Notes: generated from the sequence alone by a model not told the origin. Shown: positions 34,688 through 46,001, counted from the first letter of the stretch. The stretch is 64,000 nucleotides of DNA from Blastomussa wellsi (GCA_947652115.1 OX393566.1:21255818-21319817); one strand, 5' to 3'. Made by a program: numbers and translations.

Positions 34688-35184
34688 GGGCCTGTTTACA
34701 AGGAGAGAGGTTTACCCTATCAAGCGGGTTACCCTAGCAAGTGGGTTACCCTATCAAGCGGGTTACCCTATCAAGCGGGTTACCCTATCAAGCGGGTTAC
34801 CCTAGGAGGCGGGTTACCCTATCAAGCGGGTTACCCTAGCAAGCGGGTTGCCCTAGCACTGACATATTTCCTCTTTTTTCTTCGTCGTGTTTATACAAGG
34901 CAGCTAGGGTTACCCGGGTAGGCGGATTACCCTATCTGCGTGCTGGGGTTACCCTGGCAGGCGGTTTAACTTTTTCCCTTGTTAACACTCCAGGTAGGGC
35001 CCACCTACCCAGGTTAACTTTCTAATTGTTTCCAGGCCCTTTGAGTGTAACCGCGCATTAAGTTGTCCCGGGTTGTAGGGTAACCCTACCTGTGAAATTT
35101 TGCTTGTAAACCCGGGCTATCTTTAACCCTCTTGCTAGGGTAACCCTGGCACTAGGGTTACCCTACCTCCTTGTAAACAGGCCC
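34688..35184. mobile_element. TAA-target MITE with telomere-like GGGTTACCCTA array
   Basis: The ends GGGCCTGTTTACAAGGAG and its inverted match are flanked by TAA on both sides (34685-34687 and 35185-35187), a target duplication typical of PIF/Harbinger. The left part holds about eight tandem units of GGGTTACCCTATCAAGC. The right part has inverted relatives such as 'agggtaaccctacct'. It is non-coding. Confidence 0.8.
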
Positions 35185-35187
35185 TAA

Positions 35188-35813
35188 TACTAGAAATTAC
35201 AATGCAATACAAAGCAATACCTCGGGGGGCGCAATTTTTGGGCGGTTGTATACCTGTTCAATGCTAACACATTCGGAAATTGTGTATTTTTTTCGGCAGA
35301 GAGAGTACAGCCCCTCCAGGTCCGAAGGTGCCCGTACCCCTATGGGGATTAGCCTTTTTCGGAGTGTAGTGAATTTTAAGAGGTCGACACATAACTCACT
35401 ATCCCTAGTGTAAAGCGACAAGGTCCATTTCTATTTTCGCTTATTTATATGATTAAGGTAGCGTGTTGGACATGCCCAAATAAATAACGTTATGCAACAT
35501 TGGCGAGTGATTTACTTAAGGTTATTGAAATGGACTGCGAAGACCCTATTGTTAAAATTGGTGTGACTACCGCAAGCGGTGAAGATCATAGTGTATGTAA
35601 ACACACCTAGTTCGTACAGGAAAACATGTTATATATCGTCATTACGGAGATTTGACAGTTTTCGCATAGTCCCTAGCTTATTCACGGTATTTAAAAGTGC
35701 TCCACCACTAATGGCAAAATTTTAATTTAATTAGTATAGTGCAACTAACCTGATGGCGCATACTGTATCGCTATGTACGAATTGCGGACCTTATGTCTAG
35801 CTTTGCATTTCAG
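35188..35813. other. Integrin intron, no feature recognised
   Basis: Nothing coding or repetitive that I can support, apart from the acceptor for the next exon at 35804-35813. Confidence 0.35.
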
Positions 35814-36127
35814 AGCTGCAAAGGAACTTGTGAAGCTAGCAGGGCATGCGTACAATGCCGTATGTTTGGTACCGGAGAACTTGCAGGAGAGGAATGTTCA
35901 AGGAAATGCAAGGATTTGAAAATCACTGCTGTAGACAAGTTAACACCTGGTAAATATCGACACACAAATTAGCTTTCGTAGCAATTACTTACAGTCAGCT
36001 GCATTTGGTTGCTTTTTAGCCATGGGTAAACAGTGTCGCTTTCAAGACGAAGACGACTGTTACTTTGGATTTGCCTATATAGTAAGGCCAGATGGACAGC
36101 TAGAGATTTCAACACAGAAGGTCAAAG
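35814..36127 (+). CDS. Integrin beta, beta-tail domain exons
   Basis: Exon 35814-35949 (acceptor TTTGCATTTCAG, donor GTAAAT, ends phase 1) reads SCKGTCEASRACVQCRMF then GTGELAGEECSRKC and DLKITAVDKL, closely following the animal integrin pattern CVQCRAF...C...C...FNIT. Exon 36020-36127 (acceptor GCTTTTTAG) reads MGKQCRFQDEDDCYFGFAYI through EISTQK, equivalent to the C-x-E-x-D-x-D-D-C-W/Y-F-x-F segment. The best-phased donor for the second exon is the weak GTTGGC at 36128. Together they form the membrane-proximal beta-tail domain. Confidence 0.88.
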
Positions 36128-36877
36128 GTTGGCAACTCAACTTAATGTTGGGAATTTTAACGCTATTTTTCATCCATCCCATGGCCGGGTCTAGCTACAG
36201 TATTCAATTTTTACCTCCGAGCCATGTGCAAAGTTGAAATATGTATATAAAAATATCTATAAACAATGTATTAATATAAATATAAAATATTCTTCCGGAT
36301 TGCAATATATTTCCTGTAAGGTTTCAGTAGTTGATCAAAACATTTTTGTCTTGTTGCAGGACCAAGGCAGTTAGATTTTGAGTGGGAGAATAAACGCGAA
36401 CACGTAACCTTTGTCTACAATCTTGGACCTAAATTGGAATGAAAATTTTCGACCAACCCTCCCGCCATTTCAATATTTTCGCCATTTCAATAGTGGGAAA
36501 AATGACTGGTTTTGGTTTTAGCGCGAATTCATCATTGACTCGGAAGGAGAGGGGTTCCATTTATCTTTTCGATGAGATGAATCATTGAGCTCATCAGTAA
36601 AACAATTCAACATAGTGGGTTTGTCTCGATACTAGGGTTATAACGACGTAAGTAGATCGAGAATCACAACGATGGGATCACGAACTAGAGCCAAACTACA
36701 GATCTCAACGTGATAATACCTGGGAGTACTAACAAATCGGAGATCATGAATTACCGAATTGTGAGATCAGAAAATCCCAAAGGTTGCACGAAAAACGAAA
36801 TGATATTGAAGAAATCATGGAAGAACTTGTAACGACGACTCGCTTAGCTATTTTCCTTTTTAATTTCCTTCTTGCAG
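36128..36877. other. Integrin intron, no feature recognised
   Basis: Runs of 'cgccatttcaata' at about 36465-36490 and GATCACGA-type words at 36650-36770 suggest decayed inverted repeats. No exon is visible. Confidence 0.35.
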
Positions 36878-36987
36878 ACTGTCCATCCGAAATACAGGCA
36901 TTATTAGTGATTCTCAGTGTCATAGGAGCCGTGTTAGCTATTGCTTTAGCTCTGTTGTTAATATGGAGAGTTTTAGCGACAATCCAG
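36878..36987 (+). CDS. Integrin beta transmembrane exon
   Basis: The exon follows CCTTCTTGCAG and ends at GTAAGT in phase 0. It starts DCPSEIQALLVILSVIG and continues AVLAIALALLLIWRVLATIQ. The invariant CP before the helix and the LLLIW-[RK] at its inner end are the integrin beta transmembrane signature. Confidence 0.93.
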
Positions 36988-38177
36988 GTAAGTAGACATA
37001 TCATTGGCAGTGTAGCAGGTGATCAGTCTCTCTGGCGAGGGTGGGACAAGAAAGACCTCACCCACCTCTTTCCAACCCAACCCCCCAATATCCGGAGCCT
37101 GGTCAGGCTATTGGCCGTCCAGAATTGGGCGCCGGTCAAAAAGTATTTTGCCGTCGCACGTAGTTCACAGTCGCCTATGGTATTTTTAATAGAGCTTGTC
37201 CTTAAAGAAGCCACATAAACTCAGATGAATGTAGTCATTGATCCTTTCACGACTGAATCGTCCACAGCGAAATTAACTCCGAAATAACGAATCCTTTCAG
37301 TGATAACGATAACAAACGTTATATTCTTCAGCCTGGTCGCTGTTACTGACTTTAAGATGCAGTTAAACTGAAACACTCTAAAAATGTACCGCAGCCGACG
37401 CGCTAGTCCGCAGGATCAAGCTCTGTGAAGTGACTAGGGACTCACGATCTCAACACAACTCAGAATTTAGTCATTTCATGTTGTTGTTTTGCAGAGGACA
37501 ACTAAGAAATGAACAAAGATGGATAACGCACGTGCAGGACTATTGTTCTGCTCGTTAAATCGTCGCCGTCCTGGTTTCGTAAAGTCCCTAATAAACAAAG
37601 GAAGAGGCAGGAGATGCGTCTCATCTTTCGACTTGGGACATGCCAGCCACGCGGCCTCAATTCTGATTTCCACTTCATTTGAGACTATTTTCAAACCTGA
37701 GATCGTGGCGCAACTCTTAACGGCGAACATTCCACTGATGAAGGGCCAATGCCCGAAATGTCTGGAAATTTAACACAAGCATTGACGCTTTTAACAACAT
37801 CGAACTCCTTTATTCACGAAATGAAATCGCCGATTGTTCAAATAGTACTTCATATAAGCGACGGGAAATATATCCCTTACAACAACAGCCTTGGTTCACT
37901 AGAATTTCTTTACCGGTTTGAAAAGTTCTTTTACCTGCTGTGCTGAAAACTATCGAGAGTCCTGCCCGATAAAAGGAATACATTTTTCAACCCCTTTTAG
38001 CGCCTTAGTTTGGATTAGATAGCTCAGATTTAACGGTTTTCAGTCGAGTTATGAAATTGTCATTTGCATTGGACCAACAATTTCAGCATTTGGGATTGTT
38101 GTAACGTCGCTGTCTGTAAGTTTCATTTTTATGGAGGTTTTTATGACATGTTTTTATGCTTTGTTATTTATCTTCAG
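36988..38177. other. Integrin intron with a hairpin motif
   Basis: No exon is visible. A block 'ctgatgaagggccaatgccc' followed by 'gaaatgtc' at 37735-37762 belongs to the hairpin motif class also seen in the inverted repeats at 24.6-24.9 kb and 59.0-59.3 kb. Open frames at 36784 and 37519 are not supported. Confidence 0.4.
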
Positions 38178-38234
38178 GACAGACGAGCGTTTGCTAAATA
38201 TGAAAAGGAACAACAGAATGCAAAATGTGTTATG
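38178..38234 (+). CDS. Integrin beta cytoplasmic exon 1
   Basis: The exon follows TTATCTTCAG and ends at GTATGT in phase 0. It reads DRRAFAKYEKEQQNAK then CVM, matching the membrane-proximal integrin tail (DRREFAKFEKE...NAKW) that binds alpha-chain tails and talin. The usual Trp after NAK is replaced by Cys. Confidence 0.92.
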
Positions 38235-38299
38235 GTATGTTTTTCAAAAATGCTATATTTTACATGATCAGCTTTACTTGACAATATCTAAGAGGTTCT

Positions 38300-38690
38300 A
38301 GAGCTAACGCCAAACAGCTTAAGACGGAATCCGTTAGGACTTCGAGCATTCATTGGACAAAATTATGTACCAAAATCATTTACACCTTATTGCAAGCTTT
38401 TGTGCTACTACTTCAAATATATTATCAAGAGAAATCTTTTCTAACACCACCAAACATCGAAAACAAATTTCGAAGTTTCACTGAATTCCACTGAATCGCA
38501 TAAAAGATATGAGATTTTTCCTTTAGCTTGCGAGCTTTGAAATTCGTTTTCGGCTCAGTCTCTGATAAGAAATTGTTGTACCAAAATTATTTACACCTTA
38601 TTGCAAACTTTTTAGTTACTGCTTCAAATATCTTATCAAATGAAATCTTTTCTAACAACACCAAACATCGAAAACAAATTTCGAAGAGGG
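38300..38690. repeat. Direct duplication of about 130 bp
   Basis: The block from 'caaaatcatttacacctta' to 'cgaaaacaaatttcgaag' at about 38353-38475 recurs at about 38580-38696 with about 10% differences. The second copy was later entered by a TIR element at TTCGAAG. Confidence 0.8.
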
Positions 38691-38695
38691 GCGTA

Positions 38696-39599
38696 CAGGG
38701 GCATTCTCGTGATCCGTGATTAGCTGATTTTGTTCTCCGTGAAACGTGAATGTAATAAATTATTCGTCGTGATCCGTGACCCAAAGGTTTTTCGTGACCC
38801 GTGAAGAGCTTGAATTAATAACCGATATTCGAGATTACACCACTGTAGTCCACGTGATTTTGAGTCGCGAGTCCTCTGGAACGGTTCGGCTCTGAAATTC
38901 TTAAATCGATGTACTTTAGCTCGTGCGTTTTATGTACCAATCGACTTTGTTCAGTTTCTCAATGGAATTTGTAATCTTTCTTCAGATGGAATTAGAATAA
39001 AATCTTCAAAAAATACCGGTGCTCCGGCGGCCCGAAAGGCCGCAGAGTTGAGCCCCATGCCCATAGAAATAGGATAATCAAGCACGCATACAAAGCACAA
39101 ACAGGAGAACCATGCCTTTCATTTTTGATGGTCAAATTTGTTTTCGCGGCTTCTGGTAGGCTTTTGTAATTTTCATGGTCATCCTCAGCGGAATTTCTCC
39201 AATTTGAGTTGACGTTTTTAGTTATTCTCATTTATTTCGGCTATGGAATCTTTCTTGAGTACAGTTGCACACGCTAGTACTTTTAATGAACGCAATTTCA
39301 CAAATTATTAAGAACCAGCCAAAAATACGGAGCTCCGCTTTTAGGCTTGGCTAAATCTATATATTCATACAATTGGCGTGGCGCAGTTAGATTGTGTGTT
39401 TTTCCCTGAACCAATTATCAATGTGCATTTCTCGATTTTATTAAACACTTCTTCTTTGCCACTTTTCGTTATGTAAGAGCAGAATAAACGAGTACGCTAC
39501 TCTCTTATTTTCGTGATTCAGGAAAATGAAATTTTAATATCCGTGATCCGTGATTCGTTATTCGTGAACCGTGCTGGAGACACCCCCTGTACGACCCTC
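38696..39599. mobile_element. TIR element of about 0.9 kb, CGTGATCCGTGA-rich
   Basis: The ends GAGGGGCGTACAGGGG and its inverted match 'cccctgtacgaccctc' are flanked by TTCGAAG on both sides. The undisrupted duplicate at about 38460 shows the empty-site sequence. Subterminal repeats of CGTGATCCGTGA occur in both halves. I see no transposase. Confidence 0.75.
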
Positions 39600-39964
39600 T
39601 TCGAAGTTCCACTCCACTGAAGACGATTTTACAAAATGGCTACACGTTAGATTTTGCCTGCAGTTTGTGATCTTTAAAATTCATTTTCTCGGGCTCTGAT
39701 AAGAAATTATTGTCGGTGTTATCGCGGAAAATTACTTACATCTTTACCTTTTATGAAGGGTAAAAAATAACGCAATATGATCTAAATTATTCTGGAACTC
39801 GATTTTTGTCCAACTCAAATAAATATTACTAAACTTCCTGATGGATTCCGTCTTAAATTGATTATGGTTACGTTTGTAACAAACTACCAATTCCACACAG
39901 AACAGGCAAACAAAAAACACTTGTTTACTAGGTTAAAATCAATACGTCATGACTCATTTATTTG

Positions 39965-40163
39965 TGGCGCGACGCGCCTTAGTGTGACCACCTAACAAAC
40001 TTTTTTTCAAGTTAGCCAATCACATAGCGCGAATTTGTTTGAGTTGTCCCTCCTCACGACAAGTTTCGTGACAACAGCTTCGAACAAATTCGCGCTCTCT
40101 GATTGGCTAATTATAACTTGCCAAAAAAGTTTGTTGGTGGGCCACACTAAGGCGCGTCGCGCT
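39965..40163. mobile_element. MITE, GCGCGACGCGCC family, copy 1
   Basis: Its ends 'gcgcgacgcgccttagtgtg' and 'cacactaaggcgcgtcgcgc' are perfect inverted relatives. The interior 'caaattcgcgctctctgatt' is also paired. A second copy is at 41743-41975. Confidence 0.85.
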
Positions 40164-40313
40164 GTAATTAATTATCAGACAAGCGAGCTCAAAAGCTAAG
40201 TAGCTAGTGTGGAGGTTCAATCGTGAACTTGATTCAAACCAAGCGCGCTGACGTAGCTGGAAAGAAAATTACGTTCTAAAATGACACTCTTTGAAATCCA
40301 CGTACGGTATCCA

Positions 40314-40656
40314 GTTCTTTAAAGGCCATTTCCAGTCCGTAGTGCGCAATCTCTCTGACACGATGAAATGTAAACAAACCAAAATGAAAATTACGGGTAA
40401 AAACTTACCTTTTTCTTCGTTATTAAAATCCGATATCCTTGCAAAACAATAATAAAGAGTAGACGAACCTCGACGATATTCCAAACCGACGTTTCAGCTC
40501 ATTGCGAATCTCCTAAAAACAAAAGGACCCGTAATGGCGGACTCAAAATCTTCATGTACGCAGTTACCGAAGTGTAACGTATCAGCGAATTCAAAACAGA
40601 AATGTAAACAAATCCCGAGACTGCGCAGTACGGACTGGAAATGGCCTTTAAACGAA
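40314..40656. repeat. Inverted repeat with 40-bp arms
   Basis: The arms 'ctttaaaggccatttccagt' (40317) and 'actggaaatggcctttaaa' (40636) are inverted copies. The loop of about 260 bases holds a possible ATG (40534) and a minus-strand donor, but no supported exon. Confidence 0.6.
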
Positions 40657-41041
40657 AGTTGGGATGCCTACGTGATATCCCTTTCCCAGTCCCTTTCAGT
40701 ATTAGGCGTATGCTAATAACTCTGTAATGTTGTAGTACAAAGATCACCACGGGTGATGGTTGATAATTACCATAGTGAACACGTCCCGTTTGGGCTGGTC
40801 TTCTTCAGCGGGATTGGGGTATCGGCTTTCAGATCGTTCTCCGTTTGCTTCGAGCTAGTCATCATTTACCCACCCACTCCACCCTTAGCGGTTTTGTTTC
40901 TTGACCTCTCACCCTAGCATCTCGTTCTGCTAGTCAATAAACTGTTTTGCCCAAACATTGTAGTCTGTGTTTGACATTGCAAGTAATTATACAGAAATGG
41001 ATTCGTCGCTTTGCTAACAATACTTTCAATTTGAAACGCAG

Positions 41042-41110
41042 GCTGAAAACCCCATCTTCCAGCCAACAACCACGACCTTCCAGAATCCAATGTACGGAGT
41101 CAAAACATGA
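41042..41110 (+). CDS. Integrin beta last coding exon, NPIF and NPMY motifs
   Basis: The exon follows 'ttgaaacgcag' and joins the previous exon in phase 0. It encodes AENPIFQPTTTTFQNPMYG then VKT and a TGA at 41108-41110. The membrane-proximal NPxF and distal NPxY, separated by a Thr-rich stretch, are the talin- and kindlin-binding motifs of integrin beta tails. The joined tail NAKCVM-AENPIF aligns residue for residue with the usual NAKWDTGENPIY. Confidence 0.92.
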   Translation, partial: AENPIFQPTTTTFQNPMYGVKT

Positions 41111-41161
41111 AAGCAAAAATCCTAGATAATAGAAGAGACATCTTCAATGGGATAGTACTGC

Positions 41162-41634
41162 CTTTAAAGGAGGGGGTGAATAGGTTCGCGGATCGACGGA
41201 TTCAGCCTTAAAAAGCACACGGATTGCGGATTTCAGCGAAAAATTAAGCGGTTTCGCGGTTTTCGAAAATGCAGTGGATCTCGGATTAGCTGATAATTTT
41301 AGCTGGGATTCCGGGCTCTACATGCTATGAAGTTCGGATCGTGGCCTTGGCGTATCTTCAGTCTTGGTCTCAGTGTTATCGACACTGTTTGGATGAGACC
41401 AAACCACCGCTTTACATTGGAAATGCCACAAAAAGAAGCAATGAAAGGAAACCTCTTGAATAATTGCCATCGAAAACAACCTTTACCGCCCTTTCAGTGA
41501 AACTATTACACAGAAAGTTTTCAAGGAACGTGGATGCGGATTTGAACAAAATTAGTGGCAGACTGACGGATTTGGCCGAAAAATAGCACTGATTAGCGGA
41601 TTCGCGTACCCCTATTCGCCCCCTCTTAAAGGGA
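41162..41634. mobile_element. TIR element with degenerate cggatt-rich interior
   Basis: The ends 'ctttaaaggagggggtgaat' and 'attcgccccctcttaaag' are inverted relatives, and 'ttcgcggatcgacggatt' recurs inverted near the right end. It is non-coding. Confidence 0.65.
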
Positions 41635-41742
41635 CGCTTCGCGTACGCTTACATCGAGTCTGATGTCCAAACCACACAGAGAAATCTTTAGCCTCCATTA
41701 TTAAGGGAAAACCTCCCCTAAGGGGAAAAGTTAGACACCCAT

Positions 41743-41975
41743 TACAGCGCGACGCGCCTAACTGTGGCCACCCAACAAAATTTTTGACAAGTTATAATTA
41801 GCCAATCAGAGAGCACGAATTTGTTTGAGCTGTCCCGCCTCCTAGGAATTTTCAAAGCTGTTCTCACGAAACCTATGACAGGAGGCGGGACAACTCAAAC
41901 AAATTCGCGCTCTCTGATTGGCTAACTTTTCAAAAAAGTTTGTTGGGTGGCCACAGTTGGGCGCGTCGCGCTGTA
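41743..41975. mobile_element. MITE, GCGCGACGCGCC family, copy 2
   Basis: Termini TACAGCGCGACGCGCC and its inverted match, with the same interior as 39965-40163. Confidence 0.85.
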
Positions 41976-42487
41976 AGGCTTTTTAGTGCTGACTTCTCTT
42001 ACTGGATATCAGACTTACACATCCTTACATCACACGCGAGTATGCATAGTTATATTATTTAGATGGATGATGTAGTAATTTCAAATCCAAATAAACTTAA
42101 AACCATGAATTTAATATTGTTACTTATTACACGACTAAGGTGGTCAGAGGGCCAATAACTAAAATCAGCCAATTAGATTGCTCCAATGCCGGCCAATATT
42201 TTCCTCGTATTGTACCGGGTATTGTCCCGAATGATCCCGTGCTATTGCTGAATTGTAGTGGCTTGCAAAGTAAAGAAAAATAATAAACTTAACTTGCATG
42301 AAAAACCCTCTCGTACTTTTCGTTGGTTTGTAAAATAACATAAAGGCATTTTTTTTCTGACCAAGTTGGTGCTTGGTCCCAACCCCGTTATTTATCGATA
42401 ATTTCCGTTGTCCTTTTCTATTATGTAAAAATATTTTTCAGTCGTGTAACAAATCTTTTATAAACCAAGCTTGCTCGAAACTGTGCC

Positions 42488-43769
42488 TAGCCTCCTACGC
42501 AGGCGTTATTAGGCGATTGCGTTACACTTGTCACCACTAACGCCTGCTTAACCGCGACCAACATTCCTTTCCCATTGTCTCTCGCCAGACAAACTAACCA
42601 ATCAGCATTGTCTGGAGGCATTCAAAACGATCTCCCGCGAATCCGTTCTTCGGGATGCCGGCGCTGTGTGGATACAATACTCTGGTGTATTTAATTTCGA
42701 TGGTTGAAACACCAAATAAAATATTATTTATTGTGAATACAAGAGGTAAGAGTGCGAGTCTGATTCGGTCATAAGTTGGAAGGGTTAATATTTTGGGAAA
42801 GATGATCTCTCTCCCATGAACACAACAGTGGATCAGGAATATTAATTTCAACGCTATAAAATGCTACAAAAGACTTCGCCAACTCGAAAACGCAAAGCGG
42901 AATTAATTTAGAAATCCTCAAAGAGGTCCACATCCGTGGTATTTACGAGCGAACAAATCGAAGGGTAAAATTGGAAAGAGGCAGTCAAGGCGAATACAAC
43001 TTCACCGCGCTGAATCATTCATTCGACAAACTTGCCACAGAACGATTTAAAACGTCCAGTGCTGCTGGGTTAAAAGGCTGGCTTGAAAATATGTTCAACT
43101 TCTCCTTTCGATAGTTCATTTGTCCTTTGATTTGAGGCCTCCATTTGCTTAAAATTGGCTTTGAACAACCGACGATTAACGGACGGCGCACACACTTGAA
43201 ATAATATTTTTCCGAACACCAAAATCGCTACGCAGTCGTTTAGAGTCTGAAACGTGGAAACTTTGACCCATAGGCTAGCTTTTCATTTGGCTGAACTTCA
43301 GTAATTCGTTGCTGGATTGTATGTCTTTTTGCGGAGCTGTGGGGAAAAATATGAAAACTGAAAATCAATGAGCCGGACTGTCAAACACACTGAAGACAAA
43401 ACTTGATAACAAACGACTTACCGTAGCCAGTTGATAAATTAAGGAGTAAATAAGTTTCCCTTCGCAAATTCAGAACTTGCTTTACTCTAAAATGAATTTA
43501 CCAGAGAAATCTCTGACTTGGAGTAAAATCAATCGTCCCTGGCAGGTTTCATCTCATCGCATGTCTCGCGGCGGGAGAGGCGTCGTGGGGATTTTAGTTG
43601 ATAGAATCTGATTGGCTAAGCGGCGGCCAAGGTTAAGGTCGGCTTTCCGGATTTTAGCAGGTAAAATCTGATTGACGAAGCGGCGGAAAGGAATGTTGGC
43701 CTCGGTTAAGCAGACGTTAGTGGGGAGAAGTGTAACGCAATCCCCTAATAACGTCTGCGTGGGAGACTA
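42488..43769. mobile_element. 1.3-kb non-autonomous TIR element, TAGTCTCCCACGCAGACG family
   Basis: Arms of about 90 bases ('tagcctcctacgcaggcgtt' and 'aacgtctgcgtgggagacta') are inverted copies; sequence further in ('ttgcgttacacttgtcacc', 'ggaaaggaatgttgg') also pairs. A minus-strand 85-codon frame inside has no family resemblance. A lone terminus of the same family lies at 58132-58150, so the family flanks the GTPase cluster on both sides. Confidence 0.85.
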
Positions 43770-44321
43770 AACTGTACCGAGAGAATACCTAAATACTGCC
43801 TTCTGATTGGTTACGCGGCTAACCATAGGCCCTTACTACTGCTGATGCATGAATACGCGCCTGGATACATTAAATGACTGATGTGTTTCTGCTTTCGCTT
43901 GGGATTTCATCGGATTTTTTGCAACTGCGATATTCTTAGTTTCTTATACAAAACCAGTATTTTTAACACGACAACACACTGGAAATTTTGCCCTGATTTT
44001 AAAAAAAGTCTTCAGTTGAATTGAAATTCTTATTTTTCTCGGAACAGAAAATTTCATCTATATTTACTCCTACTGCTATTGCGACATTAATTTAAGTGAT
44101 TTTTAAAGAAAAAATATTTAGATGTCCTGTTAAAATCTTTAATTTCTGAAACTAAACCAAATTGTTTTGACTCGCGCATTTTCATGGTAAAATGAGCCTT
44201 AAATGGTCGTAAGTTCTACGCAATCATTTTTTTTTTCTAAAACGCAAAGCAGTTATAAAAGGATGCATACAGACTAGCTAATAAGAACTAATAAAGTTTT
44301 GATAAATGCAGTTTGTTTCAT
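43770..44321. other. 3' flank of the first GTPase gene
   Basis: AT-rich sequence downstream of the minus-strand gene. Nothing else is recognised. Confidence 0.4.
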
Positions 44322-46001
44322 TTAGTGTCTCTTTTCCACGACAAGCTGTTTCAAGGCTGCATAGTTCACCCTCTTGTACCCATCGTCGCCCGTCACTACC
44401 GCCCACGGGTACAAATTCTCCACCTCCTGAGCGATAACACCGTGCTCAATTCCCCTCTTTCCCAGTTCTTCGAAGGCCTTTTTGGACCACACCCAGCTGT
44501 ATCCTTGGAGACCAATCTCCTCGAACTCGGAATGCGGCATGGCTGTGATGTTTTCTTTCAGGCGCGAATCGCTGAAAACTGCAAACAGGGCCGCACCGCC
44601 AAGAACGGTCCTAACTATGTCTCTTCTCTCCCTTCTTCTTGATCGTTCAGCAGCTGCCGCGGCTTCTAAACTCATTCGCTCTTGCTCAGCTCTTTTAACG
44701 TTTTCTTCTTCAATTCTCCTTTGTTCTTCTGCCCTCTCTTTTGCCCGCCGTTCTTTTTCCAGCCTTTGTTGTCGCTCGAGGGCTTCCCGGCGCCGTTCTT
44801 CTTTCCGCTGTTCTTCTTTTCTCTCCTTTTCTGCTTTGAGTCTGCGCTCTTCCTTCAGACGTCTTTGCTTTTCTCTAACTTCTTCTTTCTGGGCAATAGC
44901 TTGAGATATCTTTCCACGAGTTTTCGTTCTTTCCGTCACCAGAGCGCACTTCTCCGCAAACCTATCCATAATTCCATTTTTAGAGTACTTGATCTCATCC
45001 AAGTCCTTTCTCAGAAACGGCTCGACGATTTCTTGGAAACTTCGGGCACACAAACTAGTTTCGAAGTTGGTATACTCGTCTGAAAACCCACTCCAAGAAT
45101 TCTGATTTATCGCGTCTTGAAGCTTCCTGGCGAGATCAGCAGTCATTCTTCCATCCATGTATGCTCCACCAACAGTCTTTTTAGCAGGGAAACGTTTAAA
45201 ATCCGCCGCAAGAGAAGATGCCACATTTGCATAATCATCCTGTGGAAAGTTTTCTAGATTGCTTAATCGTTTCGAATCTCCCACGAAAGGAATGTTTCTC
45301 ACCTCGATGCGATCGCGAGGAAAATGTCTCGAAATGGTTTGACCATAGTTGCCTGCGAGAATAAAATCTTGAACTTGTCCCTGTAGAGTTTTTTCCTGCG
45401 AAGGAGAAAGCGCGTCTCGTAGAACCACGATCAATTCCGGGAATGACCTCGTGCTATCAGCGCCCTGCTTCCAGATTTGTTCGCTTAAACGCGACACGCG
45501 GTACAAAAATTGGACGTTGTGATTCTGTACCCCTTCCGTGGCAAATAAGGCCAAGCCCGAAGATAAGAGGACCGTAAAGATGCTGAGTAAATCTGTTTTG
45601 TCGTTGTCACCCAGGTTCGTTCCTTCCGTGTCGATTAAAATTGTACTTCCGGCGCCGTTTGAGTCACGCAACACAGAGATCCACACACCAGAGGTACATG
45701 GCTCCACGGTGTCGCTCGTCTTAAACACTTTCTGGACTCTGGCATTTCTATTTCCATCGAGAAAGTATCTGACAAAGTTCAAGTTTGTGGACTTACCAAC
45801 GCGCGCGTCTCCAATCGCACCGATTATCCTCACTGGTGCTGCTAACGTTTCGATCTCGCGTACAGCCTCATCGCCGAGGATAAATTTCTTGCTTTGTTCG
45901 TCGTACTTCAAAAGTGGCTTGGCTGCTGGGTTATTGCTATAAGCTGTGCTCCAAAGAGTCGCGAATATCAGCTGAAGAACGGCAGCAAACTTCAATTTCA
46001 T
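44322..46001 (-). CDS. GB1-type large GTPase with S74 domain (canonical, pair A)
   Basis: Single exon, 559 residues. The frame opens further upstream, but the ATG at 46001 gives a typical signal peptide (MKLKFAAVLQLIFATLWS). GTPase motifs: P-loop GDARVGKST (64-72), switch Thr in EPCTSGVW (Thr103), DTEG (124-127) and the GBP-type RD (195-196) in place of TKxD. A Lys/Arg/Glu coiled coil spans about 355-460. After a short hydrophobic stretch, residues 477-559 form an S74 intramolecular-chaperone domain starting SDSRLKENIT, with Ser477/Lys482 at the spacing of the S74 Ser-Lys dyad and the downstream GVIAQEVENLYPW and VNYAAL blocks. In phage tail proteins and animal MYRF this domain trimerises and cuts itself before the Ser. 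Best relative here is 56413-58104. Confidence 0.9.
   Translation of the reverse strand: MKLKFAAVLQLIFATLWSTAYSNNPAAKPLLKYDEQSKKFILGDEAVREIETLAAPVRIIGAIGDARVGKSTNLNFVRYFLDGNRNARVQKVFKTSDTVEPCTSGVWISVLRDSNGAGSTILIDTEGTNLGDNDKTDLLSIFTVLLSSGLALFATEGVQNHNVQFLYRVSRLSEQIWKQGADSTRSFPELIVVLRDALSPSQEKTLQGQVQDFILAGNYGQTISRHFPRDRIEVRNIPFVGDSKRLSNLENFPQDDYANVASSLAADFKRFPAKKTVGGAYMDGRMTADLARKLQDAINQNSWSGFSDEYTNFETSLCARSFQEIVEPFLRKDLDEIKYSKNGIMDRFAEKCALVTERTKTRGKISQAIAQKEEVREKQRRLKEERRLKAEKERKEEQRKEERRREALERQQRLEKERRAKERAEEQRRIEEENVKRAEQERMSLEAAAAAERSRRRERRDIVRTVLGGAALFAVFSDSRLKENITAMPHSEFEEIGLQGYSWVWSKKAFEELGKRGIEHGVIAQEVENLYPWAVVTGDDGYKRVNYAALKQLVVEKRH

Noticed and set aside
40534..40716. Short ATG-started frame inside the inverted repeat at 40.3-40.7 kb
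   Set aside because: Half of it is one arm of the inverted repeat, and no other coding evidence was found.
44482..45083. Plus-strand frames of 130-140 codons opposite the first GTPase gene
   Set aside because: They are antisense shadows of the Lys/Arg/Glu-rich coiled coil, which reads as Ser/Phe/Leu-rich on the other strand.
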